A stretch of DNA of 52,486 nucleotides. It comes from Bremia lactucae (lineage: Eukaryota; Oomycota; Peronosporomycetes; Peronosporales; Peronosporaceae). Both the position numbers and the translations under genes were made by a program. Location of the stretch: positions 1 through 52,486 of the forward strand of contig NW_027152056.1 in NCBI RefSeq assembly GCF_004359215.1, in the 5' to 3' direction. Of the stretch, positions 10,791 to 19,172 are shown one piece after another. Under the pieces are notes generated by a model, which saw only the letters and a program-made list of their open reading frames with translations, did not search any database and was not told where the DNA came from. Each line of letters begins with the position of its first letter. Position 1 is the stretch's first letter.

Positions 10791-11270
10791 ATGGCGACTA
10801 ATAAGTCTGTTCGCGTTGCCCGCGAGGCCGCAAAGCTGGCAGCTGCACGGGTCAGTGCAGCTCTTGGTAATGCAAATGTTTAGTAGACGCCAATGCGTTT
10901 ACTGCGGGGAATGCGTCACCTCCTGCTCCCATTGGAGGTGACTGGAACATGTCATCTGTTGATGACATTGCAGGTGACGGTGACAAGTCACCTGCTACAC
11001 CAATTGTAGGTGACTGAACCAAGTCACCGGCATCGCACGACTCAGTGTCTACAGTAAAGGCACCCGAATCACCCGGGGCCGAGTCCGTTAAACCTTGGGT
11101 TCTAATGTAACAACCAGAGAGGTTATGATGAGATTGTTCGACTCGTCGGACCTCTTTGGTGGTGAGTCATCTGATGATGTCTCCGTGGGAGATGATTCAC
11201 AATCAATAAATAAAAAAATCGGTATTTTTATTAAAAATCATAATGCAAATTTACAGGGAAAGACATAATA
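10791..11270 (+). pseudogene. Possible second extra ORF, decayed (family III)
   Basis: ATG 10791 opens MATNKSVRVAREAAKLAAAR and stops after about 30 residues. A further frame with SSDLFGGESSDDVSVGDDSQ follows at about 11127-11265. The Ala-rich then acidic-Ser pattern resembles the antisense module Y of family I, but the match is weak. Confidence 0.3.
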
Positions 11271-11314
11271 ATATTTCTTGTCACCCTATATCAGTCACTA
11301 TAGTGACTGTTGCT

Positions 11315-11326
11315 TAAGGGGGGGGG
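11315..11326 (+). other. Polypurine tract of family III
   Basis: AAGGGGGGGGG-type purine run directly before the LTR, in the position of a plus-strand primer. It marks 11327-11831 as a 3' LTR for the element on its left. Family I has AAGGGAGGGG at the equivalent place (18720, 44690). Confidence 0.7.
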
Positions 11327-11831
11327 TGACGGGGTGTCCGTTACGTAAATATAATTTTCAATAAGAGGAATCATAGATATTATTTCCTGTGAGTTTATTC
11401 TACTAAAGAAGTACAAAATTATTATCTTTATGAATTTTCGCTTAAGTAGTTCTAATACTACCAAATTTGATAATATTGATGCAATAAAACGTTAGCTCTA
11501 TGGATTGGTTGATTTAAGCCTAAATCAATCCCCCAACCGTTATTGGACACGATTGTGAGATGCGCAAGGAGGCGCCATACATAATTAGTCAAATAAATAA
11601 TAAGTGCAGTAGTAGATAATAGATCGTTACGTAGAAAACTAAATATATTAATACAAATTATACTTTTACTCTAGTCTGAAGCGTTAGTCTAGACCTTTAA
11701 GCTAAAGACCCTTAGCTTCATAGAAACCTTCCTTTGTATCTTTGTGCACGTGAAAATGCACCTCACCTTCACTTTAATCAGTGCAAGATTAACTAGTACT
11801 TATCAGTACTAGTGAAAGGTGCCCGGTTACA
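11327..11831 (+). repeat. Family III LTR shared by two elements
   Basis: About 505 bp, from TGACGGGGTGTCC to GTGCCCGGTTACA. A polypurine tract abuts its left side and a primer-site-like sequence plus gag follow on the right, so it acts as 3' LTR for one element and 5' LTR for the next. Near its 3' end it holds small palindromes of the same kind as family I. A truncated copy is at 15724-15985. Confidence 0.8.
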
Positions 11832-11994
11832 CCTGATAACACTTCGTAGTCCGTACAACGACCTACGCACGTTCCATCCAACATGGACATGTTGGATGAA
11901 GAAGGAAGGAGTTTTCCATCGCCTCAAATGGCTATCACGCAACGCGTGAAGGAAAAAAGTAGCCTTATTTCACCAGCAAGGCTCTCAATACGCG

Positions 11995-12780
11995 AAAATG
12001 TTGAGAGAACAGGGTGCTAAACCATTTGAACTGTTGAGGCGGCAGCATTTACAAGCTGCTAATGGGCCGACGCATCCGCGTCGACCGGAAAGCTTAAAAA
12101 TCGAAATCTCTAAGCTTAAGGCAGTCGAAGGCGACTTCCTTTTAAGATTTGTTCGTAAAATTAGACGACGCCATTGAAGCTCGACGTATCAGTGATGATG
12201 CGACGAGAGTGAAATGTGACATGCCCAACTTAGCCGGACGTGCCAAATCTTGGGCCTTGGGGCTCAAGCTTCACGACCCATTGGACTTTGGGTCGTATGC
12301 GGTCTTTAAGACCCGACTCAGACAAAAATTCAAGCTGCCACGTGCCGGATTCCGAGCTCGAGCCGAGCTCCTGGATTTGAATCAGGGCTAGCGTGACATT
12401 CACGCTTATGGCCAACATACACGATACCTGATCAGTTGGATCGTTAGTCATTCACTTTATGACATACACAGGTAACTGTTTTTATTAAAGGTATTGCAGA
12501 CAGCCCTGTTAAGACCAATCTGTTCCTGCTAAAATTAGAGCCGCTTTACCAAGCGATCTCTATAGCGGAACAGGAGAACTCTGGGCTTATCGTCGACCAA
12601 GACGACAAGAAAACGGAGGTCTGGAACCCATGGATCTCTCGTATGTAGAGAGCGAAAAATCTCGCTCTTCAAGTTACAAACGCTGACAAAAATGTAATCG
12701 TTGTCGATAGATGGGACACTACGGCTATGAGTTTGGTGCACCACGGCCAGTGCCTAAATCAATTGAGCGAAAAGACCGAC
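11995..12780 (+). pseudogene. Family III gag and nucleocapsid, broken
   Basis: The capsid core is at 12149-12391 (FVKLDDAIEARRISDDATRV, LAGRAKSWALGLKL), a retrotrans_gag signature. An in-frame TAG follows at 12389. At 12690-12745 a knuckle-like stretch (CNRC, MGHYGYEF) has lost its last Cys, so zinc binding is unlikely. Confidence 0.75.
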
Positions 12781-13003
12781 CTCGCTAGGAACGGCGGAGG
12801 ACGCGGATCCGACGCTGTCGCGAAATCGCAACGGCGAGGCGGAATGTAAAAAAAACGGTCGGCGTTAGACCGTGCGGAGCGCTTTACTGATCCGGCAACG
12901 TCAAAAGGATTTGCAGGGCTTTTGACATAAGTTGCTCTTACACACCAACATTGTGTGTAACTGCCCCGGGGGATGAGGTAAACCTGATCACCTTCAAATA
13001 TTA

Positions 13004-13480
13004 GTGTCAAATAAATTGCCACTTAAGTCCCTAGTCGATTGTGGGGCGTCGAGCATTATTAGACGCCAATCGCTAGAAGATCGCAGACTCAAATTTATTG
13101 AGCGCGATATCTGTCTAACGAGAATGACAGTGCGCCTAGCAACAGGCGCATCTGCAACAGAAAAGAAACGTGTAATTGATATCCAATACACGTTAAATGG
13201 TAAACAGTACGAAGATGATTTCATCGTACTAGATTTGGATGACAAATTTGATACCATCCTTGGATTACTATGGCTTGGAAAGTACGAGCCATGTATAAAC
13301 TGGCAGCATCAAGCCGTGACGATACCTGTCTCTTGTTCATCAGATGGCCAACTGATGAACGTCTTGGAGCATCCAGAAGTATGTCAATGTCATACGAGTG
13401 AGTGCGATGGCCTTTCTTGTGGTTCGTTCGTACGACTGCACAAGACATCAGTGCGACGACCCATCACACTGTGGAGTTAG
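13004..13480 (+). pseudogene. Family III aspartic protease and linker
   Basis: LVDCGASS is the active-site strand. RMTVRLATGA, then DDFIVLDLDDKFDTILGL, complete a retropepsin fold. This 158-residue frame is one of the better preserved parts of the element. The linker to RT (13481-13975) holds two imperfect copies of DGCAQA, a small internal duplication. Confidence 0.8.
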
Positions 13481-13975
13481 ATATCGACGGCTGTGCACAA
13501 GCACATGCAGCATTGAAGGTCCACCATTGTGACGTGGACATAATTACCGACGGCTGTGCACAAGCACAGGCAGCGTCGAAGTTCGACCATTCGAATCAAT
13601 TAAATGGTAAGAAGCAAGAATGATTGCTTGGAGAGCATCATTTGAAACGCCTGTCTATAAGAGGCAGTGCGAAAGTCCTTTATCGACTGGAGAGTCGATC
13701 GTAAAGGATCTCGCTGTAGTAGCGCAACCACAGCTAGAGGCAGTTGAGGAGGTTACTCCCCAAATAAAACTTGTGGGAATAAGTTCCCAAGAATCTGTGG
13801 AAAAAGGTTGGTCAAAGGTTCCCAGGTACATTTGGAATAAGTTCCAAAGAGGAATCTGAGACAATTAATGTCTCCGTAAACAATGGATCAAGTGTAGGCG
13901 TTTATACACTTGATCTTATAGCGCCTCCGAAGTTCGGAGATAACTCAACTGCCAACGCTTGATCGGAAACAATTC

Positions 13976-15110
13976 TTGTGTGATCTGCGTAGTGGCAAAG
14001 TCAAGCAGACCTTCGTACTTGTCACAAATGACAACCATGTGACCGATATTTGGTCGGCAATAGAATTTCTTGAGAACGAACGGATTCTCAGCAGCTCATC
14101 GATGAACAAACTGTCCTCGATGAGAAGACTCGGATTAAACGTTTTACGTCCTACTCCTAGGGGACTTTGAAGACTGACCCTTTATATAAGGATTTTTAGA
14201 ATTTTAGGATGTCTTACCGAATCAGTACCGTGCGAGTTGCCTAAAGATAAAGGTAATCGACGTGAAATCGACCAGATTCCAGGTTCGAAATACTGTGTCA
14301 TGAAGTAATGGCGATTGCCTCGTGAACAAGTATTAGCGATCGACAAATATTTTGCTGATCGCTTGGCAGCGGGCCATGTGAGGGAGTCAACCTCCTCACA
14401 TTGCTCTCCGACCTTTTTTGTGTGCAAAGCAACAGGAGGATGGCGTATTGTGCATGCGTTCAATAAGCTGAACGCTGCAACAGTACCGGCTCAAACACCA
14501 ATACTATGAAAAGACGTAAACATTGATGGCATGTCAAAGAGTACTATCGTTTAGGCAATGGATCTGATGGACGGATTCTAAGAGATCCTTATGCGCGAGC
14601 AGGATATCCCGTTCACAGGCAGAAAGCACCTCAAGCGGTTTGCTATGGGAGTGGCTAGTCATACAACAGGAACAAGTCATATCTCTGCGACATTTAACAG
14701 ATGTGTAACCAGTCTGTTAAGGTCGGTGTGGGATTCGCACCGAGCTATTTTGATGATGTCTTCGTTCAAGAAGAGCCATGAATGGAAAGTCGGACGTTAA
14801 AGTACATCGTACTCACGTCCGAAAGGTTCATACACTTATGCGTAAGCACAAGTTGTATGCAAATCTCAAGATGTGTATATTCGCTGCAAGCGAAATACCC
14901 ACTTTTTTGGTGCATCGTGGGTAAAGACGGTGTACTCCCGGATCCGGAAAAGATCAAGGCGATTACCGATTGGCCTGTGTCAGTCAATGTAAAGGGACTT
15001 CGAAAGTTCCTCGGCCTAGCGGCGTACCTGCGCAAGTACTCACGCAATTATGCCAAAATGACAGTACATCTTTCTTCTTGTTGAAGAAAATGTAAAGCGG
15101 TCATGGAGCG
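13976..15110 (+). pseudogene. Family III RT, colinear but broken
   Basis: Order: SGKVKQTFVLVTND (13985), GSKYCVMK then a stop in place of Gln (14305), LPREQVLAIDKYFADRLAAG (14315 on), GWRIVHAFNKLNAATVPAQT (14440-14500), then the palm with ISATFNRCV. The YxDD box is degraded to a frame reading SHRAILMMSS. The thumb and connection follow (ADWPVSVNVKGLRKFLGLAAYL-like, 14965-15050). Confidence 0.82.
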
Positions 15111-15148
15111 CTGATTGCCAGCGTTTCTTCGAGGGTAGCAAGCAAAGC

Positions 15149-15709
15149 TTGATGCAATCGCCCATCTTGGCGATTGCAGATCAAGACAGACCATTCCATG
15201 TGGTCTGTGACGCCAGCGATTTCGCAATCGGCTGTGCGTTAATGCAATACGATACAGATGGCGCGGAGCGCGTCGTCTGTTACCAATCGCGTCAGCTGCA
15301 ACCAGCTGAACGCAATTACCCAGTGCATGACAAGGAACTCCTTGCCATGAAATATGCATTGGCTAAATTTAGGGTCTATCTCATCGGAGATATACCGTTC
15401 ATCGTATATACGGACCATGCGTCATTACGCACGGCCGTTAATAGCCCACACCCCTTGCAAAAAATGGCGAGGTGGCTATTCTTCTTCGCGGAGTATAATT
15501 TCTCCGTGAATTATAACCCAGGACGACTTAATGTCGTCGCTGATGCGTTTTCACGCCGACCCGATTTCGAGTCGGCTGCGCATTCCAACAGGAAAATAAT
15601 CCCGCCCTGTTGCAACACTCATTTCAAGTGTTCTGTCATCAACCTTATAAGAGGAATAAAGAAAGCATACCAGAAGATAAGTACACTAAGAGTCAAAAGG
15701 ATCATCTGA
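15149..15709 (+). CDS. Family III RNase H, intact frame
   Basis: An open frame of 186 codons. It covers Ty3-type RNase H with catalytic residues in CDASD, HDKELLAMKYAL, YTDHASL and NVVADAFSRRPD. RNase H removes the RNA strand during reverse transcription. The domain is uninterrupted, but RT upstream and integrase downstream are broken, so this is a surviving open stretch in a dead element. The last 40 residues belong to the integrase linker. Confidence 0.8.
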   Translation: MMQSPILAIADQDRPFHVVCDASDFAIGCALMQYDTDGAERVVCYQSRQLQPAERNYPVHDKELLAMKYALAKFRVYLIGDIPFIVYTDHASLRTAVNSPHPLQKMARWLFFFAEYNFSVNYNPGRLNVVADAFSRRPDFESAAHSNRKIIPPCCNTHFKCSVINLIRGIKKAYQKISTLRVKRII

Positions 15710-15723
15710 TGAATCATCCCATA

Positions 15724-15985
15724 AATAGTTCAAAGACTACCAAATTTAATAATAGTCATCCAATAAAACACAACATCAACGGTTAGTTGATTTAAGCCTA
15801 AAGCAACACCCAACGTATCACACGTCGTCAAACGCGCAAGGAGGCGCCATACAAATCATAAATAAATAATAAGTGCACCAAAAAATAGATCGTGACGTAG
15901 AAAACTAAAATAACAATAAAACGAGACTTTTACTGACACAGCCAGTATAGATCTGCGAACTAAAGACCCTCAGCTATGTAAAAAC
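15724..15985 (+). repeat. Truncated family III LTR
   Basis: Aligns with about 11445-11725 of the full LTR: shared CTACCAAATTT, CAAGGAGGCGCCATACA, GACGTAGAAAACTAAA and CTAAAGACCC. Both LTR ends are missing. It abuts RNase H on the left, so the junction at about 15722 is a deletion or insertion breakpoint. Confidence 0.75.
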
Positions 15986-16433
15986 CTAACCCTAAACCAT
16001 CATCACGTAAACTCTCAAACACCTAACCTACCGGCAATGGGGACAATCCGTAGTTATGGACTTTACCTTCGAATTACCCGAAGACCATCACAAAAACAAT
16101 GAATTACTTAAATCCCATTCAACAAGAGTAACAAATGAAGTACCAGCCGATAAAACTCAGGGCCGAACCCATGTAATTATAGACAAGGTATTCAGACTCA
16201 AAGACTTAAATAAACTAGTCCCCAATAGAAATACACCGTCTACGACCGACCTAAGGCATCCGCATTGATCTCTAGGAACAAGGCTGACTAAGTCAACTCA
16301 TCAGCCAGAGACACATGGTCAACGAACCCGTAAATCCCGTCAACAAGGATACCTCAAGCTTACATAAATCGTACCAAACCGGAGGAGTTAAACCCATAGT
16401 CCAATAGAAATAAGTCACTCGATGAGTCTGAAA
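15985..16433. other. Unassigned A+C-rich block
   Basis: The plus strand is visibly rich in A and C and poor in G and T, unlike the elements on either side. The longest frame is 16056-16268 (70 residues, starting MDFTFELPEDHHKN); I recognise no domain. It could be the leader of another element or diverged LTR sequence. Confidence 0.4.
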
Positions 16434-16785
16434 GTCTTCCTCTGACTTTAGGAGCGAGGTAGGTCCGCTACACCTGGTAGTACTAGTAGTAAATCTACGC
16501 CTGAGTCTTTAAAAGACTAATTTCTCACGAAAATGGAAGAGGTTCCAGAACTGTCAGAAGCGCAACGCGCCGCTTACGACAAGCTCAAAAAAACTTATTC
16601 GGGCTTGAGCACGTGAAATTTATTATCTTCCAGGGACCAGAGGTCCTGCATGCAAGGCTTGAGGCTTCATGCGATATGAATCCTCCCTGATCGGCCAGGT
16701 ACAAGATCACCTTGCGGCATCGATGCCAGCCCGGTAAATCTCTGTACCTGGTTCAGAGCCGAAAGCTCGCAATCTAGCTGTCAAT
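16434..16785 (+). mobile_element. Family II fragment: LTR end, primer site and gag start
   Basis: The last ~48 bp of a plus-oriented family II LTR (ending GTCCGCTACA at about 16481), then CCTGGTAGTACTAGTAGTAA and the gag ATG at 16532 (MEEVPELSEAQRAAYDKLKK). It matches the reverse complement of 5580-5950. At about 16785 it joins family I integrase sequence abruptly. Confidence 0.8.
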
Positions 16786-17395
16786 GTAATGCTCTTTCAT
16801 TCAAACCTAATGACCTAGTACTACTCTCTACGGTAAACTTACCTAAGCGTGTAGTCACTCATGTGAGTAGCAGTAAACTACTACCCAAGTTCATTGGGCC
16901 TTTCCGTGAACTGCATCGCAGAGACATGTAGGATGCGAACGCATCCTACGTTTTACAGTGGCCGGCTCCGCCCGTACTATCAGTACGCGGTCTCTTCCGA
17001 GGACGGATCTGACCACCCTTTCAAGAACCCCTAAAAGATTCTTGTGGTCACGAGCCTGATTCGCATGCTGAACCTGGAGGTTCTCATACCAAGTCCGAAG
17101 ATTCTTGAAACCGCGATGAGCGGAAGACAGCTCATCACGAAGAGCATGATATTCCGTTCGTACTCTAACATGGAGTACGCACTCTTCGAACGGTCTTCCA
17201 ACCGTTCGATATGGTTAGCCTGCACCGTCTGCTCCAACGAGCGACGCTTGCCGCGCTTGTGGTCATGTCCCTCCTTCAATTCATGGAGGCAGTTATCGAT
17301 TTTGTCGATCCTCGACATTAGATCCGACACACGGTTCGGATCTAATTTTCCCTCCTCTACCACAACCATTGGTGGGTTCCCACGGTGATCAACGT

Positions 17396-17500
17396 TTCCT
17401 TGTGGAACGTATCCAGAACCACCGCGATGTGAAGGGGCAGCGAACGAGTTATTTTGTTCGCTGTCGCGGCTATCCACCTTCACATGACAGCTGGGAACGA
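17396..17500 (+). pseudogene. Family I chromodomain
   Basis: The frame 17369-17821 contains RFLVERIQNHRD, then YFVRCRGYPPSHDSWE, a complete chromodomain core about 34 residues long. One cage aromatic is replaced (VRCRG where others have VKWQG or VRWRG). The frame stays open for another 100 residues. Confidence 0.85.
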
Positions 17501-17693
17501 GGCTCCCAGCTGTTTGCTGACGTTGAGGCCTCGTCCGCCAGTATGACGAGACCCACCCGATGGTTCAGAAGGCCCATCAGAAAACACGCGCCCCTGGCGC
17601 TTGTAAATCGATTGCAAAACGTCAATCGCGTCACGCATCTCAATAGAGATGCGAGCCCTTCCCCAGGGCGAAGAAAGGGAATAGACACCCCTT

Positions 17694-17985
17694 TTACTCG
17701 TTTTGTGTTGTCAACACAACACGGACAGGGATCACCCCACGTGATGCACGGAAGTCCTCCTCACGTGACAACCGATGCAATATATACCTTGCGCCGGTTG
17801 GAGTTCGTTTCTCAAACTTAACGCGAATCGCGTTAAGTCTTTGAAGCCAGGCTACGCGTCCAACGTCTTTGACATTGCGAATGAACGCGCTCCAGGCTTG
17901 CATAAGCGAGACTTTATCCCGCTTATTGTTGCCACTATGCCATCGATGCTTGAAAAAGTATCGAGATAATAAATCTTCCTCAGCG
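17694..17985 (-). CDS. Antisense ORF module X, family I
   Basis: The minus frame reads FFKHRWHSGNNKRDKVSL, MQAWSAFIRNVKDVGR, NAIRVKFEKR and GARYILHRLSREED, ending at 17694. Its counterpart in family III (10510-10770) shares about half of its residues in the central 50, so it is a real conserved coding module rather than chance. It runs against gag-pol here. Short, basic, no recognised domain. It may be the C-terminal part of one product together with module Y. Confidence 0.5.
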
Positions 17986-18205
17986 CAAAAGTTCTTCGCG
18001 CTGAGATCAAGTAATGTTGCTTTGTCGCAATAATTAAGGAATATTTACTGTGAGGAGTAGTCTCTCCAGAAAAGCTATTGATTAGCTGCTCGGGCACAAG
18101 CCACGGCTTCTTCGCAGGGGCAAGACGAGAAATTTTATTGCCTACGCTCATCTGAGTGGTACCCACTGAAGCAGGGTACGACAAGACCTTGTTTTTTACG
18201 ATGGC

Positions 18206-18646
18206 TTACGCTATCGTCATCACCACGCACATAAATATGTGCGGGTGACGGCACGGGAGACGGTACTGGCGATGAGGAATCATCCTCATCGTCGGAACCG
18301 AACATGCTGTAGCGAATGCTACCAGCACGTCTATCCGATTGAGCTCCTCATTCGAAGGCTCATAGTCAGCCGCCTGACGATGATCAGGCGACTGTTCTAA
18401 TTTCCACTCGCATTTGTAGTCGACCTCCAAAGAGGGGTCGCACTCACGTGGTGACTCACCACGTGCACCCGCAACATTTAGGGTAGCATAAAAAGATGCC
18501 ACTACGGCAGACGGAACGTCTGCCGCAAGAGACAATAATGCGTCCCCCGCGGCTGCATGAACCGCAGCCGAAGGCGCCGCACAATTCGCATACCGCATGG
18601 AGTTGTTAACCATGCGATAAAATAAAAAAATGATGGTTCTGACCAA
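18206..18646 (-). CDS. Antisense ORF module Y, family I
   Basis: A 146-codon minus frame beginning about 85 bp inside the 3' LTR. The conserved part reads AAPSAAVHAAAGDALLSL, then ADVPSAVV, followed by EQSPDHRQAADYEPSNEE. The second family I copy (44174-44626) keeps the same frame, and most differences are silent in it. An acidic Ser-rich stretch (FGSDDEDDSSSP) lies in an adjacent frame, suggesting a frameshift. The function is unknown. Confidence 0.5.
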   Translation of the reverse strand: MVRTIIFLFYRMVNNSMRYANCAAPSAAVHAAAGDALLSLAADVPSAVVASFYATLNVAGARGESPRECDPSLEVDYKCEWKLEQSPDHRQAADYEPSNEELNRIDVLVAFATACSVPTMRMIPHRQYRLPCRHPHIFMCVVMTIA

Positions 18647-18716
18647 TTAACATCGTTTTTAATGAAGTGGTCTTATAGTGACCACTCTTCCCAATGACAG
18701 TCAGAGTGATTGTCGA

Positions 18717-18731
18717 TTAAGGGAGGGGTGA
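18717..18731 (+). other. Polypurine tract, family I
   Basis: TTAAGGGAGGGGTGA directly before the LTR, identical in core to the one before the LTR at 44702. It is the plus-strand priming site of reverse transcription and sets the orientation of the element. Confidence 0.75.
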
Positions 18732-19096
18732 TGTAACGGGGTGTATCGTTACATGAAATTTACACTTAAAGTTATTAATTAATATATTATCTAAAAGGTA
18801 GATAATATTTGAAGAATATTACTTTACGCTGGACGCGCGCAATGAGAAAGACAGATAAGACTTTATTACATATTTTGTATTAGTTTTATAATTAAGTTAG
18901 TATTAAGTAGATAGACAAGAAGAACTTTATTATATTGATACAGTTTTCATTCAACCCTCTTTAAAGCAAGTGTTTTAAAGAGAGTCTTCCTCTGCACGTT
19001 CTAGTGTGCGTGAAGTGATGTGAGGCACCACTCGCACTGAGGCAGTGCGAAGTGGACTTGTACAGAAGCAGTACAAGTCAGGAGTGCCCCGTTACA
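18732..19096 (+). repeat. Family I LTR (3' LTR), 365 bp
   Basis: TGTAACGGGGTGTATC to GTGCCCCGTTACA. It is shorter than the 440-453 bp copies because about 75 bp around the AAGCTTATCCATT segment are missing. Adjacent palindromes lie at 19028-19055 and 19056-19078. It borders the host gene island on the right, with the dehydrogenase stop codon at 19173. Confidence 0.9.
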
Positions 19097-19172
19097 CTCA
19101 TAGTATGTTGCTTTATAGCCGCTTAAAAAAAGAATTAGAAACACGAATTGGTAAATTTTAACAAAAGCTGAT

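Larger units (their letters stand above)
6388..11831 (+). mobile_element. Family III Gypsy chromovirus, scrambled and degenerate
   Basis: A plus-strand element without its 5' end. It begins inside the protease-RT linker (6388 resembles 13985) and runs through a rearranged RT, RNase H, integrase, SH3-like segment and chromodomain to a 3' LTR at 11327-11831. A G-rich polypurine tract precedes that LTR. The left part is cut by insertion of the family II element. Confidence 0.85.
11327..15722 (+). mobile_element. Family III Gypsy element, 5' half
   Basis: Plus-strand 5' LTR, primer site (11832-11851, CCTGATAACACTTCGTAGTC), gag, CCHC knuckle, protease, RT and RNase H in the normal order. It is cut off at about 15722, right after RNase H, where an LTR III fragment begins. 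The integrase and 3' end are absent. Confidence 0.85.
16786..19096 (+). mobile_element. Family I Gypsy element, 3' part
   Basis: Integrase SH3-like tail (16800-16920: LLSTVNLPKRVVTHVSSSKL-like, KFIGPF), an acidic linker, a chromodomain, a region whose open frames are antisense, a polypurine tract and a 3' LTR at 18732. No gag, protease, RT or RNase H of this copy is present; family II sequence replaces its 5' part. Confidence 0.8.
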
